6,089 bases of DNA from an uncultured Actinomyces sp. (GTDB lineage Bacteria > Actinomycetota > Actinomycetes > Actinomycetales > Actinomycetaceae), in assembly GCA_937926415.1 (NCBI GenBank), contig CALBAF010000382.1:1-6089 (forward strand), read 5' to 3'. Below are positions 1 to 5,802 of the stretch, piece by piece (the stretch's first letter is position 1; each line of letters starts with the position of its first letter). The position numbers were made by a program, and so were the translations under genes. Under the pieces are notes generated by a model. The model did not search any database and was not told the origin of the DNA. It was given only the letters and a program-made list of their open reading frames with translations.

Positions 1-1303
1 CGCGGATCGCGTCCAGGTCGGACTTCGCCGAGAAGATCGCGTCGGTCTGGTGGTTGGCCATCGTCAGGGCGCGCAGGGCGGTGTCGAGGGCGCTCGCGGC
101 GTGCGCACGGTCGGTGGCCGCGGAAGCCTCCGCGGTATCGAGCGCGGTGCGCGCCGAGGTGAGGAGGGCCGAGGCCTGCTCGGGGTTGTCCTGGAGGGAG
201 GCCAGCATCTGCGCAGGGTAGAGCGCCGAGATGCTGGTCAGCTCGGACTTCGCGCGCTCCAGATCGGTCAGTTCCTCCGAAAGGCGCTCGCGTGCTTCGG
301 CGATTCGCTCGGGGAGCGAGGCCTGCTCAGCGCGTTTCGTTGCGAACGATGCCTGGATGGTGCTGAGAGGGTTCATGTTGGCACCCAGGTCCTGCATGAT
401 CGCGGTGGCCAGGCGGAGCTGTTCGGCGGGCACGGTCGCGGAGTTCATCTGCGCCTGGGCGCTGAAGCCGCGCGACACCGCTGCCTTTCCCGCTTCGATC
501 GCACGGGCAAACTCATCCGTGGAGTTCAGGCCAAACTGCGCGCGCGCGTAGTTGAGCTCGTCAGTCGCGGTGCGCACCTGCTCGTCTGCGGACAGCAGCT
601 GACGATTCGCTTCCTGGGCGGCATGCCTCGCGCTCTCGGCATCGACCTGTGCTGCCTGCTGGGCGGCGAGCCTGTTGCGGCGTGACGAGCGTGCAACGCC
701 GATAGCGATGGCAATGACGCCGACCACGAGGAACAGGAACATGGAGAAGAACCCCAAGAGCGAGCGGCCGTCGTCGTTGGTCGCGCCGGCGTTGCTCGAG
801 TGACTCGAACCCGTGGAGCTGGAACCCGAAGTGGACGTGCCGTTCACGTAGGTACTAACGAATGCGTTAACTCCGTTGGCGACGGCGGAAGACGTCAGAG
901 GGTTGGCTGTCATCTGGGCCTCTGAGGCGCGCACGGCGCTCTGGAGATAGGGACCGGAGGGGCCGTTGTAGGAGCAGGCCATATCACGGCGCTGGTCGTA
1001 CGCGAGGACGTAGACGACGGTGCCGTTGGCCAGGGAGGAACGCTCGACGGTCTGCTGACACCAGGACTGTGCGTCCGTGCCCGAGAAGTTGGCGACCACG
1101 ACGACCTTGACGGGTTTGCCCGCGGAGTCGGCCCTGCTCGTCGCGGACTCGATCGTGGAGCGGTCGGCACTGGAAAGCCATCCGTCGGGATCGGTCACCG
1201 AATCGCTGATGGATATGGGCGACGCTGCGAGCGCGGGAAGGCCCAATGCAAGCAGCATCGCTGTGAGGACAGCGATGAGGCTGAAACGGCGGATTCGTGT
1301 CAC
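1..1303 (-). CDS. TPM-domain membrane-anchored protein, 3' end cut by window edge
   Basis: 434 codons are visible from a GTG start; the C-terminus lies beyond the left edge. Residues 1-26 form a signal peptide (basic MTRIRR, hydrophobic core, ALA-A cleavage site). Residues about 32-150 match the TPM fold (YgcG/Psb32-like, formerly DUF477), with the usual VTDPDGWLSSAD opening and the VKVVVVANF and GTVVYVLAYD strands. A Ser/Gly-rich linker follows (about 155-175), then one membrane segment (182-204), a basic stop (RSSRRNR) and a long Ala/Glu/Arg-rich helical, probably coiled-coil region from 210 to the edge. Predicted topology: TPM domain outside, helical part in the cytoplasm. TPM proteins have been linked to membrane-protein repair and phosphatase activity in other organisms; the role of this actinobacterial form is not established. 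Cys82 and Cys110, both in the exported domain, could form a disulfide. The GTG start is supported by AGGAGG five bases upstream and by the signal peptide. The family call is confident; the function is not. Confidence 0.9.
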   Translation of the reverse strand, partial: MTRIRRFSLIAVLTAMLLALGLPALAASPISISDSVTDPDGWLSSADRSTIESATSRADSAGKPVKVVVVANFSGTDAQSWCQQTVERSSLANGTVVYVLAYDQRRDMACSYNGPSGPYLQSAVRASEAQMTANPLTSSAVANGVNAFVSTYVNGTSTSGSSSTGSSHSSNAGATNDDGRSLLGFFSMFLFLVVGVIAIAIGVARSSRRNRLAAQQAAQVDAESARHAAQEANRQLLSADEQVRTATDELNYARAQFGLNSTDEFARAIEAGKAAVSRGFSAQAQMNSATVPAEQLRLATAIMQDLGANMNPLSTIQASFATKRAEQASLPERIAEARERLSEELTDLERAKSELTSISALYPAQMLASLQDNPEQASALLTSARTALDTAEASAATDRAHAASALDTALRALTMANHQTDAIFSAKSDLDAIR

Positions 1304-1308
1304 GGGGG

Positions 1309-1314
1309 CCTCCT
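1309..1314 (-). promoter_or_regulatory. Ribosome binding site of the TPM-domain gene
   Basis: Read on the minus strand this is a perfect AGGAGG, five bases before the GTG at 1303-1301. It fixes the GTG start, because no better Met codon with a ribosome site occurs ahead of the signal peptide. Confidence 0.85.
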
Positions 1315-1333
1315 GCGATGTGGCGAACAGGTC

Positions 1334-1363
1334 AACATACACCATGTGCGCAGCGTGCGTCTA
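1334..1363 (-). promoter_or_regulatory. Probable sigma-70-type promoter of the TPM-domain gene
   Basis: On the minus strand, TAGACG (1363-1358; four of six matches to TTGACA) is followed after 18 bases by TATGTT (1339-1334; fits TAnnnT, with a TG just upstream). Transcription would begin near 1327, leaving a leader of about 24 bases that includes the AGGAGG. The match was made by eye. It is the best promoter-like pair in the divergent region on this strand. Confidence 0.5.
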
Positions 1364-1493
1364 GCGTGTGACGTACCGCGGCGTCGGTGATTGTTTCCGT
1401 GGGGTCAGTCTACGTGACGAGGCTTGAGAATTGCGGGCAGCGGTGCTGTTCGCTACAGGCGTCGGCCGCTCTCCCGCGCGCGGAGGAAGAGGG

Positions 1494-1506
1494 CCCTATG
1501 ATAGGG
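1494..1506. promoter_or_regulatory. 13-base perfect palindrome overlapping a -10-like TATGAT, upstream of the cold-shock gene
   Basis: The site reads CCCTATGATAGGG, two perfect 6-base arms around a central G, 44 bases before the cold-shock ATG. TATGAT (1497-1502) inside it is a one-mismatch -10 element. A palindrome centred on a -10 is a common operator arrangement, so a dimeric regulator may bind here. Alternatively it could be a short RNA hairpin in the leader, although a one-base spacer makes a fully paired RNA stem impossible. No -35 is visible at 16-18 bases upstream. Confidence 0.4.
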
Positions 1507-1508
1507 AG

Positions 1509-1522
1509 AGCCCGTATGGGCT
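1509..1522 (+). promoter_or_regulatory. Small hairpin in the cold-shock gene leader
   Basis: AGCCC and GGGCT flank a GTAT loop, with a further G-T pair possible outside. This gives a five- to six-pair stem ending 18 bases before the ribosome site. It could shape the leader RNA of the cold-shock gene, but stems this short are frequent in GC-rich DNA. Confidence 0.3.
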
Positions 1523-1540
1523 TGCAGACTATTGAGAGAA

Positions 1541-1545
1541 GGAGG
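1541..1545 (+). promoter_or_regulatory. Ribosome binding site of the cold-shock gene
   Basis: GGAGG lies within AAGGAGGGG, five bases before the ATG at 1551. It is near-consensus, consistent with a highly expressed small protein. The preceding ATTGAGAGA recurs almost unchanged before the MFS gene at 4473-4481. Confidence 0.8.
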
Positions 1546-1550
1546 GGACC

Positions 1551-1928
1551 ATGCCCACCGGTAAAGTGAGGTTCTTCGACGCAGATCGCGGTTTTGGCTT
1601 CATTGCGGGAGATGATGGCGCTGATGTCTTCCTCCACTCGTCCGCGTTGCCGGCCGACCACGGTGCCCCGCGTGTGGGTGCGCGCGTGGAGTATTCGGTG
1701 GCCGATGGACGCAAGGGACCGCAGGCTCTGAGCGTGCGATTCCTGAAGGAGACAGCTTCCGTTGCCCGAGCCAAGCGCCGCAAGCCGCAGGCGATGGTGC
1801 CCGTCGTTGAGGACCTGATCAAGCTCCTCGACTCGTCGAGTGCATCGCTGCGCCGCGGTACCTACCCGGACAACGCGACCAAGATCGCGAAGGTGCTGCG
1901 CGCCGTCGCAGAGGAATTTGATGCCTAA
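1551..1928 (+). CDS. Cold-shock-domain protein, long actinobacterial form (125 aa)
   Basis: An RNA/single-stranded DNA binding protein of the Csp family, expected to act in the cytoplasm as an RNA chaperone. Residues 1-65 are a complete cold-shock domain: RNP1 is RGFGFI (13-18), RNP2 is DVFLHSS (25-31), and the domain ends with GRKGPQALSVRFL (53-65). The usual KWF before RNP1 is RFF here, so an aromatic is kept but the Trp is replaced by Phe. Stand-alone Csp proteins have about 65-70 residues. This one has a further 55: a basic stretch (ARAKRRK, 72-78) and a helical part, VPVVEDLIKLLDSSSASL then RRGTYPDNATKIAKVLRAVAEEFDA. A similar tail occurs in mycobacterial CspB and Streptomyces homologues, so it is not a fusion accident. 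The ribosome site is strong. The last eight bases overlap the next gene, indicating co-transcription and coupled translation. Whether it is cold-inducible cannot be told from the sequence. Confidence 0.95.
   Translation: MPTGKVRFFDADRGFGFIAGDDGADVFLHSSALPADHGAPRVGARVEYSVADGRKGPQALSVRFLKETASVARAKRRKPQAMVPVVEDLIKLLDSSSASLRRGTYPDNATKIAKVLRAVAEEFDA
1911..1916 (+). promoter_or_regulatory. Ribosome binding site of the DUF3027 gene, inside the csp coding end
   Basis: GAGGAA lies within the last codons of the cold-shock gene and four bases before the ATG at 1921. It decides the start: the same frame is open back to 1840, but those 27 extra codons lie wholly inside the cold-shock gene, are rich in Arg/Cys/Pro, and have no family match. 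Confidence 0.7.
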
Positions 1929-2775
1929 GACCCAAGCCCGCTTGCGGGCAGTGAAGAAGGACGCCGTCCTCGAGGCCGCCGTTGACGTTGCGCGCGCCGG
2001 TGCCGAGGCCGTCGCACATCCGCGCCCCGTCGGCGAGCATGTCGGCTTCGAGATGGTGTCGGAACGCCTGGCCACCCACTACTTTGCGTCTACCGACGCC
2101 GGGTACGTGGGCTGGTGCTGGGCCGTGACCGTTGCCCGCGTCCCGCGTGGCCGCGTCGCCACCGTGTGCGAGGTCGACATGACCCCTCGTGAGGGCGCGC
2201 TCCTGGCGCCCGAGTGGGTGCCGTGGGAAGAACGCCTGCGTCCCTCGGATATTTCTCGCGACGATGTCCTGCCCTACAAGGCGGACGATGAGCGTCTCGT
2301 GCAGAGCTTCGAGGACACGAGCGTGGACCCGGACCTGCCGGTCGTGCGAGAGCTCGGCTTAGGAAGAGTGCGTGTCCTCTCGCCTGAAGGGCACAGCCAG
2401 GCCGCGAAGCGCTGGTACGAGTCGGAGCGTGGCCCGAAGTCCGGGCGTCGCCCGCGCAACACGTGCTCCACGTGCGGCTTCCTCGTGAAGATGGGCGGCG
2501 ACATGCGCACGATGTTTGGCGTGTGTGCGAACGAGTGGGCAACCGACGACGGTGCCGTGGTCTCTCTGGATCACACGTGTGGTTCCCACTCGGAGACCGA
2601 CGTTCCGAAGAACGGTACCGCGTGGCCCGTGCGCCCCTCGCGCGTCAACGAGGGGGCGCTTGACGCCGAGCCGATGCCGCGGGCATCGAACGAGGCGCGC
2701 AAGGATGAGGCCGCAGGCGGCGAAGCAACGTCCGCCCAGGCCGAGGCCCCGACGGGTGAGGAACAGGAAGGCTGA
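1921..2775 (+). CDS. DUF3027-family protein with candidate zinc-binding cysteines (284 aa)
   Basis: A cytoplasmic protein of unknown function with no signal peptide or membrane segment. Recognisable DUF3027 stretches are GYVGWCWAVTVARVPR (61-76), ALLAPEWVPWEERLRPSDI (93-111), ELGLGRVRVLSPEG (144-157) and the C-terminal core. In that core, Cys182 and Cys185 (CSTCGF), Cys202 (FGVCANE) and Cys220/His223 (DHTCGSHSE) form a spacing that suggests a structural zinc site; metal binding is inferred, not shown. Residues from about 232 to the end are an Ala/Glu/Arg-rich, probably disordered tail. The start at 1921 overlaps the cold-shock gene by eight bases and has GAGGAA just upstream, so translation is likely coupled to it. 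A shared role with RNA or cold-shock physiology is a context guess only. I know the family as largely actinobacterial. A strong hairpin follows 23 bases after the stop and ends the unit. Confidence 0.88.
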   Translation: MPKTQARLRAVKKDAVLEAAVDVARAGAEAVAHPRPVGEHVGFEMVSERLATHYFASTDAGYVGWCWAVTVARVPRGRVATVCEVDMTPREGALLAPEWVPWEERLRPSDISRDDVLPYKADDERLVQSFEDTSVDPDLPVVRELGLGRVRVLSPEGHSQAAKRWYESERGPKSGRRPRNTCSTCGFLVKMGGDMRTMFGVCANEWATDDGAVVSLDHTCGSHSETDVPKNGTAWPVRPSRVNEGALDAEPMPRASNEARKDEAAGGEATSAQAEAPTGEEQEG

Positions 2776-2798
2776 GGTTTCCTTCCGCTATGAACTGA

Positions 2799-2835
2799 GA
2801 GAAAGCACTCGGGACTGAGTCCCGGGTGCTTTCTC
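2799..2835 (+). terminator. Strong hairpin terminator after the csp-DUF3027 pair
   Basis: The arm GAGAAAGCACTCGGGAC (2799-2815) pairs along all 17 positions with GTCCCGGGTGCTTTCTC (2819-2835), with a single G-T pair and a TGA loop. No run of T follows on the plus strand, which is common for actinobacterial terminators. It separates the csp-DUF3027 unit from the permease gene. Confidence 0.8.
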
Positions 2836-2896
2836 AGCAAGTGGGCAAATGGTGAGTTTGTTTGCGCGCGGGCAGCTGAGCAGGCACGATTATCCG

Positions 2897-4348
2897 GTGA
2901 GCACACAAGAAAAGACCGCCCCATCCCGCGGCGGCTTCGCACAGTCACTTGATTCGTTCTTCCAGATCTCCAAGCGCGGCTCGACGATTAGTCACGAAAT
3001 CCGCGGTGGATTTGTTACCTTCTTCGCGATGGCTTACATCCTGGTCGTCAACCCGGCGATCCTGGGCAATGCCGTTCCCGAAGATGGCTCCATCACGACC
3101 CAGGGCATCGCAGCCGGCACCGCGCTCGTCGCGGGCGTCATGACGATCCTCATGGGTGTTGTCGCGAACTACCCCCTGGCGCTCGCCGCAGGCCTCGGCC
3201 TCAATGCGGTCGTCGCCTTCACCCTGGTCCTTGGCGCCGGCCTCAGCTACGGCGAGGCCATGGGCATCATCGCCTGGGAAGGTATCCTCATCTTCCTGCT
3301 CGTCCTCACGGGATTCCGTGAGGCCGTTTTCCGTGCGGTTCCCGCTGCCCTCAAGACCGCCATCACGGTGGGCCTGGGCCTCTTCGTTGCCCTCATCGGC
3401 CTCGTGAACGCGGGCATCGTGCGCACCGGCGCGACCCCCGTCCAGTTCGGCATCTCGGGTTCGCTTGACGGCTGGCCGGCCCTCGTCTTCGTGTTCGGCC
3501 TCTTCCTCATGCTCGTCCTGTACGTGCGCGGCGTCAAGGGTGGTGTGCTGATCTCGATCATCGCCTCCACGATCCTCGCCGTCATCGTTCAGGCGTTCGC
3601 CCACATCGATCGTATCTCCGAGACCAACCCGACCGGCTGGGGCCAGACCGTCCCCGAGCTCAAGGGTTCCCCGATCGCGGTTCCCGTGTTCGACACGCTC
3701 GGCAAGGTTGACCTCTTCGGCGGCTTCGGCAAGCTCGGCGTCGTCTCCGTGATCCTGCTGGTCTTCTCCCTCATGCTTGCAGACTTCTTCGACACGATGG
3801 GCACCATGGTGGCCGTCGGCGCCGAGGGCAACCTGCTCGACAAGGATGGAAACCCGCCCAAGACCCGCCAGATCCTGATCGTCGACTCCCTGGCCGCGGT
3901 GGCCGGCGGCGTCGGTGGCGTCTCCTCGAACACCTCCTACGTCGAGTCCGCCTCGGGCGTCGCCGAGGGTGCTCGCACTGGTCTGGCCTCCGTGGTTACC
4001 GGCATCCTGTTCCTGCTGTCGACCTTCCTGGCGCCCCTCGTCGAGCTGGTCCCGACCGAGGCTGCGTCCACGGCCCTCGTGTTCGTCGGCTACCTCATGT
4101 TGACCCAGGTGACCGGCATCGACTGGGATTCCCCGGAGGTTGCGATCCCTGCCTTCATGACGATCGCGTTCATGCCCTTCGGTTACTCCGTGTCCGTCGG
4201 CATCGGTGTGGGCTTCGTGACCTACGCGGTCATCCAGCTCGTCAAGGGCAAGGCCGCCAAGGTGCACCCGCTCATGTGGCTGGTCGCCGGCCTGTTCGTT
4301 ATCTACTTCCTGATGGGCCCGATCCAGCGTCTCCTCGGCGTCGGCTGA
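2897..4348 (+). CDS. NCS2/AzgA-type purine permease (probable guanine/hypoxanthine transporter)
   Basis: A cytoplasmic-membrane transporter of the NCS2 family, AzgA-like branch (AzgA, PbuG, GhxP/PurP relatives), which imports hypoxanthine, guanine or adenine, probably with protons, for purine salvage. From the GTG at 2897 it has 483 residues, somewhat longer than the usual 430-450. The opening FFQISKRGSTISHEIRGG (21-38) and FFAMAYILVVNPAIL (42-56) are the branch signature. AADYP-type helix sequence NYPLALAAGLGLNAVVAF (91-108), LADFFDTMGTMVAVG (294-308) and SSNTSYVESASGVAEGARTG (343-362) correspond to the conserved substrate-binding core. Many hydrophobic segments span residues 39-480. The frame is open back to an ATG at 2849, but that start falls 13 bases after the terminator stem and would add 16 residues with no family resemblance; I prefer 2897 although its ribosome site (GAGCAGG, 12 bases upstream) is poor. 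The exact purine cannot be read from sequence. It appears to be a single-gene unit between two terminators. Confidence 0.92.
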   Translation: MSTQEKTAPSRGGFAQSLDSFFQISKRGSTISHEIRGGFVTFFAMAYILVVNPAILGNAVPEDGSITTQGIAAGTALVAGVMTILMGVVANYPLALAAGLGLNAVVAFTLVLGAGLSYGEAMGIIAWEGILIFLLVLTGFREAVFRAVPAALKTAITVGLGLFVALIGLVNAGIVRTGATPVQFGISGSLDGWPALVFVFGLFLMLVLYVRGVKGGVLISIIASTILAVIVQAFAHIDRISETNPTGWGQTVPELKGSPIAVPVFDTLGKVDLFGGFGKLGVVSVILLVFSLMLADFFDTMGTMVAVGAEGNLLDKDGNPPKTRQILIVDSLAAVAGGVGGVSSNTSYVESASGVAEGARTGLASVVTGILFLLSTFLAPLVELVPTEAASTALVFVGYLMLTQVTGIDWDSPEVAIPAFMTIAFMPFGYSVSVGIGVGFVTYAVIQLVKGKAAKVHPLMWLVAGLFVIYFLMGPIQRLLGVG

Positions 4349-4369
4349 TTCGTCACCTTCGCGCCCTTC

Positions 4370-4402
4370 CCGCCCCGCCGGAGTCTTTCTCCGGCGGGGC
4401 GG
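4370..4402 (+). terminator. Perfect 14-bp GC-rich hairpin terminator after the permease
   Basis: CCGCCCCGCCGGAG (4370-4383) is perfectly complementary to CTCCGGCGGGGCGG (4389-4402) around a TCTTT loop, 21 bases after the permease stop. No T-run follows. The stem is stable enough to act as an intrinsic terminator of the actinobacterial, U-poor kind. Confidence 0.85.
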
Positions 4403-4460
4403 TCGTATCCTGGGAAGGTGCGCCGATGGGGGCCGGCCGACGCCGCCAGCCCCGGCCTCG

Positions 4461-4466
4461 TACAGT
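4461..4466 (+). promoter_or_regulatory. Possible -10 element of the MFS gene
   Basis: TACAGT fits TAnnnT and sits 27 bases before the MFS start, downstream of the permease terminator where a promoter is needed. No convincing -35 is seen 16-18 bases upstream, so this is tentative. Confidence 0.3.
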
Positions 4467-4480
4467 GCGCGAATTGAGAG

Positions 4481-4488
4481 AGGGAGGA
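4481..4488 (+). promoter_or_regulatory. Ribosome binding site of the MFS gene
   Basis: AGGGAGGA lies five bases before the ATG at 4494. It supports that start over the internal Met at residue 8. Confidence 0.8.
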
Positions 4489-4493
4489 CCGGC

Positions 4494-5783
4494 ATGTCGG
4501 CAACGTTTGCATCCATGCGCTACCTGAACTACCGGTACTGGTTCGTTGCCTCCCTCATTGCGTCGACGGGCGTGTGGCTTCAGCGCGTCGCCCAGGACTG
4601 GTATGTCCTGACGGTCCTCACCGATCACGATGCGTCGCAGGTTGGCCTCGTGACGGCGCTCCAGTTCCTCCCCATTATCCTGTTCTCCGCATGGGCGGGG
4701 GTCCTCGCAGATCGCATTCCGGGGCGCCGCCTCCTGCAGTGCACGCAGCTCGGCGTCGGCCTCGTGTCCCTCATCATCGGCATCGTCGTCCTGACGGGGA
4801 CGGGCGAGCTCTGGCACCAGTACATCCTGGCGTTCATCTCGGGGACTATCTCCGCCGTCGATACCCCGGCGCGCCAGGCATTCGTCGGCGAGCTCGTACC
4901 CCACGAGAAGATGGCGAACGCCGTTGCCCTGAACGCCACGGCCTTCCACACCGCGCGCCTCATCGGCCCAGCCTCCGCGGGCTTCTTCATCGACTGGTGG
5001 GGGATCGGCCCGGTCTTTCTCATCGATGCTGTGATGTTCATGGCGCCCGTCATCGCGCTGGCCCTTATGCGCGGCGATCAGCTCTACCCGCGCACCCTCG
5101 TGCCTCGCGCCCCGGGGCAGCTGCGCGAGTCCGTCGTGTACGTCCATAGCCGCACGGACATCCGCATCATCCTGGCGCTGATTTTCGTCGTGAGCGCTCT
5201 GGGTATGAACTTTCAGATGACCAGCGCCCTCATGGCGACGACGGTGTTCGGAAAGGCCGCCGGCTCCTTCGGCATCCTCTCCACGTTCATGGCGGTGGGG
5301 TCGATCCTCGGCTCCACGGGAGCCGCGCGCCGCGCCCCCCGCCTGCGCATCATCCTCATGGGCGCCGCCTTCTACGGTACCGCCGAGATCCTCCTGGCCC
5401 TGTCGCCCTCCTACTGGTGGTTCGCTCTCCTGTCGATCCCCACGGGTTTCGGCATGCTGACGATGAACACGAGCGCGAGCGCCCTCGTGCAGACGCGCAC
5501 CGACCCCGACAAGCGCGAGCGCGTCATGGCCCTGTACTCCCTCGTGTTCCTCGGAGCAACCCCGATCGGCTCGCCGCTCATCGGATGGGTGGGCACGACG
5601 TTCGGCGCGCGCTGGTCGATCCTGGTCGGCGGCATCGCCTCCCTCGGTATCGCGCTTATCTGCGGAGCGTGGGCCATGATCCACTGGAAGGGGCGCGTCG
5701 TGCGACGCCGTTCGTTCCCGTGGGTGGGCATCGAGGCGGATTCCTCCGTGGACGCGCCGCGCCGTTCCGTCGACCCGCTCTGA
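4494..5783 (+). CDS. MFS exporter, EntS/DHA3-like (429 aa)
   Basis: A major facilitator superfamily efflux protein of the MFS_3/EntS-type family, with 12 expected membrane helices and the usual length of 400-430 residues. Family features in order: LNYRYWFVASLIASTGVWLQ (11-30) and RVAQDWYVL (31-39) at helix 1; motif A as GVLADRIPGRRLL (69-81) in the loop after helix 2; SAVDTPARQAFVGELVP (120-136) and NAVALNATAFHTARLIGPA (142-160), which are very typical of EntS-like exporters; a central loop around 195-215; and a basic C-terminal tail (RVVRRR, 401-406) that stays in the cytoplasm. Relatives export siderophores, macrolides or other small hydrophobic molecules, but the substrate cannot be assigned and no siderophore gene is nearby. 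The ATG is supported by AGGGAGGA. The gene is preceded by a terminator and converges on serC with 19 bases between stop codons. From memory, a related MFS gene sits in the cspB-serC region of mycobacteria. Confidence 0.92.
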   Translation: MSATFASMRYLNYRYWFVASLIASTGVWLQRVAQDWYVLTVLTDHDASQVGLVTALQFLPIILFSAWAGVLADRIPGRRLLQCTQLGVGLVSLIIGIVVLTGTGELWHQYILAFISGTISAVDTPARQAFVGELVPHEKMANAVALNATAFHTARLIGPASAGFFIDWWGIGPVFLIDAVMFMAPVIALALMRGDQLYPRTLVPRAPGQLRESVVYVHSRTDIRIILALIFVVSALGMNFQMTSALMATTVFGKAAGSFGILSTFMAVGSILGSTGAARRAPRLRIILMGAAFYGTAEILLALSPSYWWFALLSIPTGFGMLTMNTSASALVQTRTDPDKRERVMALYSLVFLGATPIGSPLIGWVGTTFGARWSILVGGIASLGIALICGAWAMIHWKGRVVRRRSFPWVGIEADSSVDAPRRSVDPL

Positions 5784-5802
5784 TTGGCGCCCGTCGAAGA
5801 AC

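Larger units (their letters stand above)
1304..1550. other. Divergent intergenic region between the TPM gene and the cold-shock gene
   Basis: These 247 bases hold no credible gene; reading frames here are short and lack family features. The left part has the TPM ribosome site and promoter. The right part, towards the cold-shock gene, has three short palindromes in a row (1474-1483, 1494-1506, 1509-1522) and a strong ribosome site. A sequence resembling the enterobacterial cold box (TGACGTACCG) lies at 1369-1378. I could not identify a clear -35/-10 pair for the cold-shock gene: TTGAGA at 1424-1429 is a good -35 but has no fitting -10, and TATGAT at 1497-1502 is a good -10 but has no fitting -35. 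Confidence 0.7.

Noticed and set aside
50..685. Plus-strand open frames at 50-685 and 231-551
   Set aside because: They lie antisense to the TPM-domain gene, are Arg/Gly/Leu-rich without recognisable features and lack convincing ribosome sites.
1840..1920. Upstream extension of the DUF3027 frame to an ATG at 1840
   Set aside because: The 27 extra codons are wholly inside the cold-shock gene, have shadow-frame composition, and the ATG at 1921 has its own ribosome site.
1410..2075. A minus-strand 221-codon frame across the cold-shock leader and gene
   Set aside because: It covers the csp promoter region and is opposite a textbook cold-shock domain; no family resemblance.
2776..2896. Purine riboswitch upstream of the permease
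   Set aside because: The space holds mainly the terminator stem; I saw no purine-aptamer three-way junction or its conserved loop sequences.
2945..4516. A 523-codon open frame on the minus strand opposite the permease
   Set aside because: It is a mirror of the permease in GC-rich DNA. The translation is dominated by Asp, Glu, Gly, His and Arg with no domain, and it spans the terminator hairpin at 4370-4402.
4353..5684. A 443-codon open frame on the minus strand opposite the MFS gene
   Set aside because: Same composition artefact (charged, low-complexity, no motif); the plus strand encodes a clear MFS protein over the same bases.
5784..5802. Bidirectional terminator between the MFS gene and serC
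   Set aside because: Only 19 bases separate the stops, and apart from a GGCGCC hexamer there is no usable stem.
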